From positions 1 through 34,679 of the forward strand of contig JADGPE010000021.1 in assembly GCA_017882605.1 (NCBI GenBank): DNA of 34,679 nucleotides, written 5' to 3'. The notes under the pieces were generated by a model. That model saw only the letters and a list, made by a program, of their open reading frames with translations. It was not told the origin of the DNA and did not search any database. Origin of the DNA: Thermoleophilia bacterium. GTDB lineage: Bacteria > Actinomycetota > Thermoleophilia > Gaiellales > Gaiellaceae. Position numbers and translations under genes: made by a program. Shown in pieces: positions 15,695 to 23,340 of the stretch. Position 1 is the first letter of the stretch, and each line of letters opens with the position of its first letter.

Positions 15695-16059
15695 GCCAGG
15701 CGGCGCGCGTCGTCAATGCAAAGGCGCGTCCACGGGATCGCGGACAGGCGCTCCGCACCGATCGGCTCGCCGCAGACCTCACAGACGCCGTAGCTTCCGT
15801 CTTCGATCCGCTGCAGGGCAGCCTCGACCTCGCCGAGCGTGTTCTGCGCACCTTCCTCGAGCCCCTCGTCGAGCTCGCGGTCGTACGTGGCGGTGGCCAT
15901 GTCGGCCAGATGGTTGTCGTCGCCGCGACCGCTGATCTCGCCGAGCTCCTCCTCGACGCTGCCCGCATTCTCCTTCTCGAGGAAGGCCACAGCGTCGTGC
16001 AGGCGCGCGCGTTCGGTCTCCAGCAGCTTCTTGTAGTGGTCGGTCTCGATGCTCGTCAC
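15691..16059 (-). CDS. TraR/DksA-type zinc-finger-like protein with a missing Cys
   Basis: A 122-residue protein with an acidic N-terminal coiled-coil region (residues 7-87; GRGDDNHLADMATATYDRE is typical of the DksA/YteA-like group). A C-terminal zinc-finger-like part follows, GSYGVCEVCGEPIGAERL with PWTRLCIDDARR. Cys93, Cys96 and Cys114 are present, but the fourth position (117) is Asp, so the finger is incomplete. DksA-family proteins bind in the RNA polymerase secondary channel. Whether this one does is uncertain. The GTG start directly follows the DUF167 stop, and its stop overlaps the lspA GTG. Confidence 0.85.
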   Translation of the reverse strand: MTSIETDHYKKLLETERARLHDAVAFLEKENAGSVEEELGEISGRGDDNHLADMATATYDRELDEGLEEGAQNTLGEVEAALQRIEDGSYGVCEVCGEPIGAERLSAIPWTRLCIDDARRLA

Positions 16060-16347
16060 TCAAGAATCCTTTCCCGCGTCGCTCGCTTGCGTGAGGCGCC
16101 GCTCCATCTCATCGTGGTCGATGCCTTCGAGCGCGACGGTCTTGTCCCGTGACGCGTGCCCGGAAACGATCTCGACATCCTGCGAGCGCAGGGCGAGGGT
16201 ATCTGCGAGCAGCCGCACGACGGCGGCGTTGGCCTTGCCGTCCTCCGGCGCCTGGGTGACACGAACCTTCCACGCCCCGCCGTAGCGGCCCACAACTCCG
16301 GGCCTCGCGGCGCCGGGAGAAACGCGCAGTTTGAGACGAGAGCTCAT
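16060..16347 (-). CDS. DUF167 (YggU) family protein
   Basis: The 95-residue protein from ATG 16347 fits the whole DUF167 family: an opening strand SSRLKLRVSPGAA, then GGAWKVRVTQAPEDGKAN, the signature segment, AAVVRLLADTLAL and VEIVSGHASRDKTVALEG. Family members are small cytosolic proteins of unknown function. Association with yggT and yggS, as found here, is very common. The gene lies 28 bases after divIVA, and its stop abuts the next start codon. Confidence 0.9.
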   Translation of the reverse strand: MSSRLKLRVSPGAARPGVVGRYGGAWKVRVTQAPEDGKANAAVVRLLADTLALRSQDVEIVSGHASRDKTVALEGIDHDEMERRLTQASDAGKDS

Positions 16348-16375
16348 CCAGAGAGCGTAGCTCGTGCGCCCTCTC

Positions 16376-17011
16376 CTACCCCCAGGTGAACCCGCGCGGC
16401 TCCGACGGCGAGTCCTCGTCCTCGAGCCCCGCAACCGACTGCACGGAGGGTAGCTTCGGCGCGTCCTGCACTTCCGGTTCGTCCTGCACCTGCGGCTCGT
16501 CCGGCTGGGGCGGGATGTCCTCCGGCCGAATCGCCTGAAATTCACGCGTGTCCTCGCGCTTCGGCCAGTGCTCCCCCGACTCGTCGGCAGGAGGCGGCTC
16601 GTTCTTTGTCTCCTCGACCAGGCCGAGCGCGGCGCGGAGGAGCGTCTCGACGCGGCGCACTTCGCCGAAGAGCCGGTCGCGCTCGCCCTGGGCGCCGCGG
16701 CTGACCGACCGCGCCTCTCGGTGAGCCTCGGCGACGATCAGCTCCGCCTCCTTCCTGGCCTGCTCCCGCGCGTCGGCTGCGGCGCGCTCGGCGGAGACCA
16801 GCGTCGCTGCCAGCAGCGCCTCGCGCTGCTTGACGTCGGCGAGGATCTTCTCGAGCTCCTCGAGCCGGTCCGCGAGCTCGCCCCGTTCGCTCCAGACCTC
16901 CTCGAAGCTGTCGGCAACGTCCTCGAGCAGCTTGTCGATGTCATGGCGCTTATAGCCGAACAGGCTGCGCCCGACTCGCACGTGTCTCAGTTCTACGGGT
17001 GTGTAGCGCAT
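16376..17011 (-). CDS. DivIVA-domain coiled-coil protein
   Basis: A 211-residue protein starting with the DivIVA membrane-binding domain. The start MRYTPVELRHVRVGRSLFGY is followed by KRHDIDKLLEDVADSFEEV, and then a coiled coil (about 40-130) rich in Glu/Ala/Arg. The C-terminal 80 residues are acidic and Pro-rich, likely disordered. In actinobacteria DivIVA (Wag31) marks poles and septa and steers peptidoglycan synthesis; this is a shorter, more divergent relative. A strong ribosome site (GAGAGGAG) precedes the ATG. It lies 13 bases after yggT, within the usual yggS-sepF-yggT-divIVA set. Confidence 0.88.
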   Translation of the reverse strand: MRYTPVELRHVRVGRSLFGYKRHDIDKLLEDVADSFEEVWSERGELADRLEELEKILADVKQREALLAATLVSAERAAADAREQARKEAELIVAEAHREARSVSRGAQGERDRLFGEVRRVETLLRAALGLVEETKNEPPPADESGEHWPKREDTREFQAIRPEDIPPQPDEPQVQDEPEVQDAPKLPSVQSVAGLEDEDSPSEPRGFTWG

Positions 17012-17024
17012 CTCGGAGCTCCTC

Positions 17025-17309
17025 TCAGTGCAGGCGGTCGAGGACGGCGATCAGGATCCGGTTGAGCGCGATCAGGGCGAGCACGGCGATCATCGGGGAG
17101 AGATCGAATGCCCCGACCCGGAACGGCACGATCCGCCGCCACAACCGTATATAGGGCTCGCACGCGTCGAAGAGGAAGCGCTGGACCGGTCGCAGGGAGT
17201 ACGGCAGCTGCACCCAGGACGTGAGGATGTACGCGAGGATCGCGAGGATGTAAACGTAGATGAAGACGTTCACGAACAACTCGACTTCGCTGACTGCGTC
17301 GAGCAGCAT
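17025..17309 (-). CDS. YggT family membrane protein
   Basis: A 94-residue integral membrane protein with two hydrophobic segments, about 6-30 and 65-92. The segment FLFDACEPYIRLWRRIVPF between them is the family signature, followed by DLSPMIAVLALI. YggT proteins have a debated role in osmotic or cation homeostasis, and in Gram-positive bacteria are tied to division through their fixed place beside sepF and divIVA. A good ribosome site (GAAGGGAG) sits before the ATG. The 56 bases upstream hold a small palindrome. Confidence 0.9.
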   Translation of the reverse strand: MLLDAVSEVELFVNVFIYVYILAILAYILTSWVQLPYSLRPVQRFLFDACEPYIRLWRRIVPFRVGAFDLSPMIAVLALIALNRILIAVLDRLH

Positions 17310-17346
17310 GGCGCTCCCTTCGCGCCGGTGCCCGCTTCTCCTACGT

Positions 17347-17361
17347 CACCCGGCCCGGGTG
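17347..17361. repeat. Palindrome CACCCGG-C-CCGGGTG between sepF and yggT
   Basis: A perfect 7-bp inverted repeat with a one-base centre, the same plan as the 15-mers at 9473 and 9540 but of different sequence. It may be an RNA hairpin that tunes yggT relative to sepF, or a REP-like remnant. Confidence 0.45.
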
Positions 17362-17365
17362 TTGC

Positions 17366-17929
17366 CTACGCCTGATTGAAGAAGCCGCCGCGTTCGAGCA
17401 GCGCCGCGCGTTGCTCGGCAGAGACTTCGACGTTTCGTGGCGTGAGCAAGAAGACCTTGTCGGCGACTCGTTGCATGCCGCCGTTCAACGCGTAGGTCAG
17501 TCCGCTCGCGAAATCGATCAGCCGTTTCGAAAGCTCCGTGTCGGCGTTCTGCAGATTGAGGATCACCGGGATCCCCTGCTTGAACTTGTCCGCGATCTGC
17601 TGGGCGTCATTGAAGCTCCGCGGCAGGACGAGGTGCACCTTGACGCTGGAAGGGCTCGGGACGGCTTCGATCTGCGGGCGCATCTCGCGCACGCGGGAGG
17701 AGCGCACGGAAGGCGCACGGTGCGTCGGCTGATCGGCCTCGGACTCCGTCCAGTCGTCGAAATCCTGCGAACGCCGCCGCGGGGTCAGCCGCCGAACGTT
17801 CGGCCGTTGGCGGTAGCTCTGCTCGAGGCTCTCCTCGGCGGCGAAGCCGTCCTCGTCCTCCCAGTCGTCGTCCTCCTCGGCGATGCCGAAGTACACGAGC
17901 GTCCGACTCCACAGATCTCCAAGGGCCAT
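17366..17929 (-). CDS. sepF: Cell division protein SepF
   Basis: SepF anchors FtsZ to the membrane in Gram-positive bacteria. The 187-residue protein has an amphipathic N-terminal helix region (MALGDLWSRTLVYFGI) for membrane binding and a charged linker (about 20-90). The globular C-terminal domain starts near residue 95 with VHLVLPRSFNDAQQIADKFK. It continues with QGIPVILNLQNADTELSKRL and IDFASGLTYALNGGMQRVAD, the family signature with the GG dimer contact, and ends with VFLLTPRNVEVS. It lies 12 bases after yggS. The ftsZ gene is not adjacent in this window. Confidence 0.95.
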   Translation of the reverse strand: MALGDLWSRTLVYFGIAEEDDDWEDEDGFAAEESLEQSYRQRPNVRRLTPRRRSQDFDDWTESEADQPTHRAPSVRSSRVREMRPQIEAVPSPSSVKVHLVLPRSFNDAQQIADKFKQGIPVILNLQNADTELSKRLIDFASGLTYALNGGMQRVADKVFLLTPRNVEVSAEQRAALLERGGFFNQA

Positions 17930-17941
17930 TCCTCGCGAATC

Positions 17942-18532
17942 CTAATCTCGAAAGAGGATCGATCCGACACGAACGTGCGTCGCCCCTTCTTCGGCGGCCA
18001 CCTTGAAGTCCTGCGTGGTTCCCATCGAAAGCTCCTGAAGGCCGTGCTCCTGGGCGAGGCCACGCAAGCGCCTGAACCACGCTCGGGAGTCGTCGGGGCT
18101 CGCCGCGGCCGGCGGCATGGTCGAGAGACCACGCACGTCGTAGGCGAGATAGGCCGGGATCTGGTCAGGCTCGACCCCTGACTTCGACGGCTCGCCGGAG
18201 AGGTTCACCTGGACGAGCGCCGGCACCTCGAGCCGCCGTGCCGCCGAATCCGAATCGAGCGAATGAACGAGCGTGCAGATGTGGTTCACCACCTTGACCT
18301 TGTTCGACTGGAGATGGCCGATGAAATGCCACGTGAAGGCATCGCCGTACTCGGCATGCTTCGCTTCGAGGTCCTGCGCGCGGTTCTCTCCGACAACGGT
18401 GACGCCGGCCTCGAGGAGCCGCGCCATGTCGACGAGCGTCACGTACTTCGTCGCGGCGACCACGGTCACCGTCGGCCCGACCGCGGACTGCACGCGTTCG
18501 AAGCGCGCACGGATCTCGTCAGGCGACAGCAC
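17942..18532 (-). CDS. YggS/PROSC-like PLP homeostasis protein
   Basis: This cytosolic PLP-binding protein helps keep vitamin B6 balanced and lacks known enzyme activity. The protein is 196 residues from GTG 18532, chosen because CAGGGGG lies upstream and the sequence before it belongs to pgeF, which it overlaps by 14 bases. The PLP lysine is Lys29 in VVAATKYV. Other family marks are VGENRAQDLEAK, WHFIGHLQSNKVK, VQVNLSGEPSKSG and LSMGTTQDFKVAAEEGATHV. It is about 25-30 residues shorter than usual, with a compact N-terminus and middle. Its place between pgeF and sepF is standard for actinobacteria. Confidence 0.92.
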   Translation of the reverse strand: MLSPDEIRARFERVQSAVGPTVTVVAATKYVTLVDMARLLEAGVTVVGENRAQDLEAKHAEYGDAFTWHFIGHLQSNKVKVVNHICTLVHSLDSDSAARRLEVPALVQVNLSGEPSKSGVEPDQIPAYLAYDVRGLSTMPPAAASPDDSRAWFRRLRGLAQEHGLQELSMGTTQDFKVAAEEGATHVRVGSILFRD

Positions 18533-19202
18533 CGAGCACCCCCTGGACGCCACGCGCCCGGCCGCTTCGCCGATGCGAGAAGAAGAGCTCGGGATGGCAA
18601 CGAGTGCAGAGATCGACACGCTCGACCGCCTCGACACCTGCCGCACGCAGCGCGCGCTCGGCGGCGCCCCAAAGATCCAGCTTTCGGTCGACGGTCAGAT
18701 CCGGGTCGAAAAGCGCCGCGACCTCATCGCCAACTTCGTAGCAGCACGGGCCGATCGCCGGTCCGACGATCGCGGCTTTCGCACCCGGGCCGAGCGCAGC
18801 AACCCCCGCGGCGACGACACCTTCGGTGAGACCGCGCCAGCCGGCATGCAGCACGGCGAGGGCCCGGCGGCCGTCGCGTCGTACGATCGCGATCGGCAGG
18901 CAGTCCGCGGACATGGCGAGCAACGGCAACCCCGGCTCGTCACTCCAGAGCCCGTCCCCCGGCTCACCCCGCTTTCCAGCGCAAGCCCGGCGGACGATCG
19001 TCGAGTGCACCTGCCGGCCAAACGCGAGGTGCTGCGCGTCGAGTCCCAGGGCGGCGCACGCGATGCGGCGGTTCTCCTCCACGAGCGCGGCCACGTCGCC
19101 GGTGCCGGTCGTGAGGTTGAGCGACTCGTAGTCGCCGCTGCTCACTCCACCAGACCGGGTCGTAAAGGCAACGAGATACCCGGGCTCGTCCCAGCGGATC
19201 AT
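18519..19202 (-). CDS. pgeF: PgeF/YfiH-type multicopper-like (laccase-domain) protein
   Basis: The 227-residue protein belongs to the YfiH/DUF152 family, characterised in other bacteria as a peptidoglycan editing or purine nucleoside-processing enzyme. The catalytic zinc ligands appear as His66 (FGRQVHS), Cys101 (SADCLPI) and His119 (HAGWRGL), and the GPAIGPCCYEVG motif follows. All key residues are present. It overlaps the CCA-adding gene stop by four bases and yggS by 14, so it is tightly coupled. In many actinobacteria this gene follows ftsZ directly; here a tRNA nucleotidyltransferase takes that place. Confidence 0.9.
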   Translation of the reverse strand: MIRWDEPGYLVAFTTRSGGVSSGDYESLNLTTGTGDVAALVEENRRIACAALGLDAQHLAFGRQVHSTIVRRACAGKRGEPGDGLWSDEPGLPLLAMSADCLPIAIVRRDGRRALAVLHAGWRGLTEGVVAAGVAALGPGAKAAIVGPAIGPCCYEVGDEVAALFDPDLTVDRKLDLWGAAERALRAAGVEAVERVDLCTRCHPELFFSHRRSGRARGVQGVLGAVA

Positions 19203-20638
19203 CCCGCGAGCTCCCTGGCACGCTCGAGCAGCGCTTCGCGGGTGTTCGCGGCGGGCTGGTCGACCACCTCACGAAGCAACGTCCGGAGCGTGTTCCCGAT
19301 CGCAGGGCCTGGCACATAGCCGAGGGCGATGAGGTCGTCGCCGCGGACTGCGAGATCTGCGAGACGGTGCGGGCTACGCTCCTCTTGGCGGACGACCGCA
19401 CGGAACCGCTCGAGCTTCGCGAGGTCGTCGTCGGGAGGATTGCCCTTCCCGCGCAGATCTGCTTCCTTGTGGTCGAGCAGGTCGACGAGCAACTCCGCTC
19501 CGTAGCGGGCCAGCAACCTCCGCGCCCGTAGCGGATCCGCCTTGCCGAGATCGATCATGTGGCTGCGGACGATCCGCACGACCCGCTTGCGGAGCTCCGT
19601 CGGGTAGCGAAGGCGGTCGAGCGCCTGCCCTGCGAGGTGTGCGCTGACCTGCTCGTGGCTTTGGTCCGACTTCCCGCGCTTGGCGTAGTAGTGCAGCCGA
19701 CCGTCGGTGCCTCGCCAGGCGACGTGCGGCTTGCCCAGGTCGTGGAAGAGCGCGGCGAGTCGTACCCGCAGCGGGAACCTGGCGTCGGCGGCCGCCTGCA
19801 CGACCTCGAACGTGTGCTCGTCGACGGTCAGGGCGTGCCAGCGGCTCTCCTGCTCGAAGCCGATCGCCTGCTCGAACTCGGGCAGGAGGTGGACGAGCAC
19901 ACCCGTGTCACGCGCGAGCCGGAGCGCCTTTGCGGGCTGCGCTCCGAGCAGCAGCTTCGACAGCTCACCCATTCCGTCTGCCGCCAGGCCGCCGCCGAGG
20001 CGCTCACCCGAGACGAGCTCGACGCTCGCCGCCTCGTCGCGCATCTGGGCGAGCGTCCGTCCATCCGGTTCGAGGCCGAGTTGGGAGACGAATCGAAGCC
20101 CGCGCACGAGGCGCAGCGGATCCTCTGCGAAGCTCGACGGCGAGACCGTGCGCAACGTCCTCGACTTCAAGTCAGCCTGTCCGCCGAAAGGATCGACCAG
20201 CGTCCCGTCAGCGAGTCGCCGCGCCATCGCGTTCACTGTGAAGTCGCGGCGCTCGAGGTCCTGCTCCACGGTCGCAGCCGGATCGACCACGATCTCGAAG
20301 TCGTGACGGCCCGGGCCGGTCGAGATCTCACGGCGCGGCGGGGCGAGCTCGATGCCTGCTCGCACGAGCTTGCGCACCTTCGCGTCCCGCGGATGGAAGC
20401 GAACGCCGACCGGACGTCCGGCGACGACGAGCTCCTCCGCCCGGCCGTGCGGCGCAAGCGCAGCCCGCAGCCCCTCGATGTCCAGGCCCGGGACGAGGAA
20501 GTCCGCGTCCTTTGCGTCGCTTCCGAGCAACTCGTCGCGTACCGCGCCGCCGACGACGTATGCGTCCAGCCCGAGCGACCCAACGTACTCCTCGATCTGC
20601 CTAGACGAGGGCGATCGCCTCGATCTCGACGAGCGCAC
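19199..20638 (-). CDS. CCA tRNA nucleotidyltransferase / poly(A)-polymerase family with HD domain
   Basis: About 460-480 residues. The class II nucleotidyltransferase head has YVVGGAVRDELLG and the metal-binding pair in DADFLV, then RRDFTVNAMA, DPFGGQADLKSRTLRTV and FAEDPLRLVRGLRF. A C-terminal HD domain follows (HTFEVVQAAADARF, ALFHDLGKPH), as in actinobacterial PcnA-type CCA-adding enzymes. It would repair tRNA 3' ends; the HD part may trim 2',3'-cyclic phosphates. The start is uncertain. No ATG lies near the domain start. GTG 20638 overlaps ridA by 38 bases and gives 479 residues, with a basic unconserved leader. A rarer codon nearer 20600 is possible. Confidence 0.9.
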   Translation of the reverse strand: MRSSRSRRSPSSRQIEEYVGSLGLDAYVVGGAVRDELLGSDAKDADFLVPGLDIEGLRAALAPHGRAEELVVAGRPVGVRFHPRDAKVRKLVRAGIELAPPRREISTGPGRHDFEIVVDPAATVEQDLERRDFTVNAMARRLADGTLVDPFGGQADLKSRTLRTVSPSSFAEDPLRLVRGLRFVSQLGLEPDGRTLAQMRDEAASVELVSGERLGGGLAADGMGELSKLLLGAQPAKALRLARDTGVLVHLLPEFEQAIGFEQESRWHALTVDEHTFEVVQAAADARFPLRVRLAALFHDLGKPHVAWRGTDGRLHYYAKRGKSDQSHEQVSAHLAGQALDRLRYPTELRKRVVRIVRSHMIDLGKADPLRARRLLARYGAELLVDLLDHKEADLRGKGNPPDDDLAKLERFRAVVRQEERSPHRLADLAVRGDDLIALGYVPGPAIGNTLRTLLREVVDQPAANTREALLERARELAG

Positions 20639-20987
20639 CCGACGGAAGCTTCGCGACCTCGACGGTCGAGCGTGCCGGGGGCACCGACCCGACGTGGGTC
20701 GCATACACCTCGTTCATGCCGGCGAAGTCGTCGAGATTCTGCAGAAACACCGTCGTCTTGACCAGTTGGTCGAGCGAACTGCCCGCCTCCTCGAGGATCG
20801 CGCGCAGGTTCGCGAGCACCTGCTGCGTTTGCGTCTTGATGTCCCCCGCGAGCAGATCCTTCTCTCCCGGCCGGAGCGCGAGCTGGCCGGACACGAACAC
20901 GAAGCCGTTCGCCTTGATCGCCTGTGAGTACGGCGCGCCCTGGAACGGCGCAGGTGCAGCTTCGGTGCGAACGAATTCCTTCGTCAC
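20601..20987 (-). CDS. RidA family protein (enamine/imine deaminase type)
   Basis: The 128-residue protein has the RidA/YjgF signature. N-terminal GAPYSQAIKANGFVFVSGQL is followed by the middle TQTQQVLANLRAILEEAGSS and the catalytic Arg106 in PPARSTVEV with Glu121 in GALVEIEAIA. These form the trimer-interface pocket that hydrolyses 2-aminoacrylate and similar enamines. Key residues are intact, so it is likely active. Its ATG overlaps the stop of the HisB-like gene by four bases, meaning the two are coupled. Downstream it overlaps the probable start of the CCA enzyme gene. Confidence 0.93.
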   Translation of the reverse strand: MTKEFVRTEAAPAPFQGAPYSQAIKANGFVFVSGQLALRPGEKDLLAGDIKTQTQQVLANLRAILEEAGSSLDQLVKTTVFLQNLDDFAGMNEVYATHVGSVPPARSTVEVAKLPSGALVEIEAIALV

Positions 20988-21511
20988 GAACCCTCCTTGG
21001 TCTCCGGAACGGGACGGCAGGCCTGGCCGAGCGCGGCGCCAACCGCCTTGAAGATCGCCGCGAGCACGTGCTGCGGATCGGTGCCCTCGACGAGACGAAC
21101 ATGCAGATTCAACCCTGCGGCGAGCGCAAGCTCGTTGAGAAAGCGCGAGGCGACATCGGTGCCGAGCCCGCCAACGCGCTGGTCCGAGAAGTCGACGTTC
21201 GTGACCAGCCTGGGCTCGTCGACGCGCTCGAGCGACGCGAGGGCGAGCGCCTCGTCAGCCGGAACGAGCGACCACCCTCGACCCGCGGAGCCCGCGGCGG
21301 AGACTCGGTCGCCGAACGCAGCCCCGAGCGTGCGGCCGGCGGCGACCACCGCCTCGTCCGCCCCGCCCGGCGCGACCTCGAGCGACAGCCTGAAGCGTCC
21401 CGCACGCGCCAGCTCGGTCACGAGGTGGTCGAGCACCGGCAGGCCGGTGGTCACGTTCGCGACGCCTTCCGCCGCCAGCGCGACACGGCCTCCGGTGGGG
21501 CTCTCATCCAT
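20984..21511 (-). CDS. Degenerate imidazoleglycerol-phosphate dehydratase (HisB) homologue
   Basis: A 175-residue protein that follows the HisB fold from end to end: TTGLPVLDHLVTEL (true HisB: TGxxFxDHM), PADEALA (PMDExLA), RFLNELALAAGLNLHVRL, and DPQHVLAAIFKAVGAAL (DPHHxxEAxxKAxxRAL) with a TK-G-like end. The HHxxED metal motif expected after about residue 50 is gone and that loop is shortened. The second HH is QH (147-148), and the Glu after it is Ala. Only His29, His148 and a few others remain, so dehydratase activity is very unlikely. It is coupled to ridA by a four-base overlap. What it binds is unknown. Confidence 0.75.
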   Translation of the reverse strand: MDESPTGGRVALAAEGVANVTTGLPVLDHLVTELARAGRFRLSLEVAPGGADEAVVAAGRTLGAAFGDRVSAAGSAGRGWSLVPADEALALASLERVDEPRLVTNVDFSDQRVGGLGTDVASRFLNELALAAGLNLHVRLVEGTDPQHVLAAIFKAVGAALGQACRPVPETKEGS

Positions 21512-21519
21512 CGCGGCTG

Positions 21520-21525
21520 AGCGTA
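21520..21525 (-). promoter_or_regulatory. TACGCT -10-like box upstream of the HisB-like gene
   Basis: TACGCT on the minus strand ends eight bases before ATG 21511 and no Shine-Dalgarno sequence is visible between. A transcript starting near the ATG would be leaderless or nearly so. This would be the promoter of the long minus-strand cluster. Confidence 0.35.
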
Positions 21526-21594
21526 CCCGGTACGAGGACCTAAGCCAGGGCCGTGAGCCGGCGGAGTTGCAGGGCGGGAGCTCGCGGCGGGCGC

Positions 21595-23262
21595 CTAGGC
21601 ACGACCTGCTTGGCATTTGCGAAAGACGGTGTACGTCCCACTCTTGGCGATCTGGCAGAACCGATGGGCGACCACGGCAGACGGGGCTCGAGATCCCAGC
21701 CTGCGAGATTGATTCGGCTCATTCCAGTCGTCGTATCGAGTGGTGAGGAGCAGCACATCCGTCCTTTCCAGATCGCTCGCAAGGCTCGAGCCGGATCGAT
21801 TCGCGGTGCCCGGGTTGAGCTCCAGGTAGTACGACGACGGCTTCAGCTTCGGTAGGAGGTAGTAGACAAATGCGTCGTCGTAGTTCGTGCGGCGCAAGTC
21901 ACGAGGGCCGACGAAGAGCGAATCGCCTGGTGACGTAACCCGATCGATGACCCGCAGGGCTCGATCGAGATCGCGCGCAGTCGAGTGTGAGTCCACGCGG
22001 AAACTGCGACTCGCATCGAGTTGAACCTCCACTCCACGACTGCTGCCATCGACGAGCCGCACATCTTCTCGGAGTCCGAGCAGCGCGACATGGAGCACCG
22101 CGAGCACCGTGAACGTCGCGAGAACACCCGTCGCGAGGAGTGTGATCGACCTCGCCCTGCCGCCGGCTCGGCTCTGGAGCACGATGGCGAGGACCGGGAA
22201 CAGAGGGATCGCGACGGCGGCGACGGGCACGATGTGCGCGGAATCCGCTCGATTCACGATCACCGGAAAGAGCGTGAGGAGCAAGAGCCCGACCGAGAGC
22301 AGGATGCGCTCACGCCGGTCAGCGCTTCGCTTCCAGGCCGAGATGCCCCCGACGACGATGAAGAGAAGCAGCAGCGCCGCGGTGGCCGCAAGGAGTTGCC
22401 CCCGGGTCGTGTGTAACGACGGCACAGGCAGTCTGCGGCCCGGCCTCGAAGCCCACAGGTCACGCACGATCAGGTGAAGGCGATCCGGCCCCACGTATCC
22501 CAGATAGACGACGAGGGGCACCAGGGAGAGCGCAAGGCCCGCTCCATACTGTTTCGCCCTGCGTGTCTCTCCCAGCAGAGGCACGACAGGAAGGACCGCC
22601 GCCGGCAGAAGATCCGGCCTGAAGAGCAGCGCCGTCCCGGAAACGAAGCCGCCGATTGCGAACGCAGCCGCGCGGTTGGCCGGCCTCAACTCGAACATCG
22701 ACCCCGCGACCGTCAACGCCAATCCGGCCAGCACACCGGCCAGAGCCAGGAGCAAGGCATACGCGGCGAGGCCGAGTGGGAACAGGATCACTCCGGCTGA
22801 GATCGCCGCGCCGGTGGCGATCCTTCGACCCCACGGCAGCGAGATGGCGAAGATTGCCAGAACGATCACCAGGCGGCCGAGCAGCCCGACCAGCCGCTCG
22901 ACCCAGAGATGAGGCCCGAGCACGGCGAAACCACCAGCGGTGAGATATGGGCCACCCGGTCCATAGAACGTCTCGAAGTCCCGCCCCGGGACTGCTCCGT
23001 GCAGGATCAGTGCCGGATACGTGACGAGAATCCCCTCGTCCATCGGAGGCCCAGAGGAGACGAACATCGGGGCGAGCAGCGCGACGACGACGGCCGTGGA
23101 GATCGCTGCGAGAATCGCGGCATTCCGCGCGACGTGAATGCGCCTCGTCGACCCGGCGGTATCCACGGTCACGCCTTCGGGGACGTGCGGCGTTCTCGGT
23201 TTCACACCTTTCCCCGTCGCATGAGCGTCGCCTGGGCCGGCAGGTCGGCCGGAGGCTTGCAC
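21595..23262 (-). CDS. Polytopic membrane protein, GT-C glycosyltransferase-like
   Basis: A 555-residue protein with a basic cytoplasmic N-terminus and about ten hydrophobic segments between residues 45 and 400. The first loop reads PPMDEGILVTYPALILHGAV with PGRDFETFYGPGGPYL after it. An acidic DE pair in the first external loop after TM1 is the hallmark of GT-C/ArnT-PMT-like glycosyltransferases that use polyprenyl-phosphate sugars. The last 130 residues form a soluble domain (DSLFVGPRDLRRTNYDDAFVYY). No exact family can be given. It starts at GTG 23262 with GGGAG four bases upstream, 78 bases after murA. G+C and codon choice look less biased than in its neighbours. Confidence 0.7.
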   Translation of the reverse strand: MQASGRPAGPGDAHATGKGVKPRTPHVPEGVTVDTAGSTRRIHVARNAAILAAISTAVVVALLAPMFVSSGPPMDEGILVTYPALILHGAVPGRDFETFYGPGGPYLTAGGFAVLGPHLWVERLVGLLGRLVIVLAIFAISLPWGRRIATGAAISAGVILFPLGLAAYALLLALAGVLAGLALTVAGSMFELRPANRAAAFAIGGFVSGTALLFRPDLLPAAVLPVVPLLGETRRAKQYGAGLALSLVPLVVYLGYVGPDRLHLIVRDLWASRPGRRLPVPSLHTTRGQLLAATAALLLLFIVVGGISAWKRSADRRERILLSVGLLLLTLFPVIVNRADSAHIVPVAAVAIPLFPVLAIVLQSRAGGRARSITLLATGVLATFTVLAVLHVALLGLREDVRLVDGSSRGVEVQLDASRSFRVDSHSTARDLDRALRVIDRVTSPGDSLFVGPRDLRRTNYDDAFVYYLLPKLKPSSYYLELNPGTANRSGSSLASDLERTDVLLLTTRYDDWNEPNQSRRLGSRAPSAVVAHRFCQIAKSGTYTVFRKCQAGRA

Positions 23263-23288
23263 ACATCTCCCAAGGAATCAAGCGGTGG

Positions 23289-23320
23289 AAAAGCGCCGCC
23301 GCGGAGCGCAACTGCGGCGC
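23289..23320 (-). terminator. Intrinsic terminator after murA
   Basis: On the minus strand GCGCCGC (23320-23314) pairs with GCGGCGC (23299-23293) and is followed at once by TTTT (23292-23289). This is the only classic stem plus U-run seen in the window. It lies 20 bases past the murA stop. Confidence 0.6.
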
Positions 23321-23340
23321 CGTGGCCGGGCCTTCGAGGG

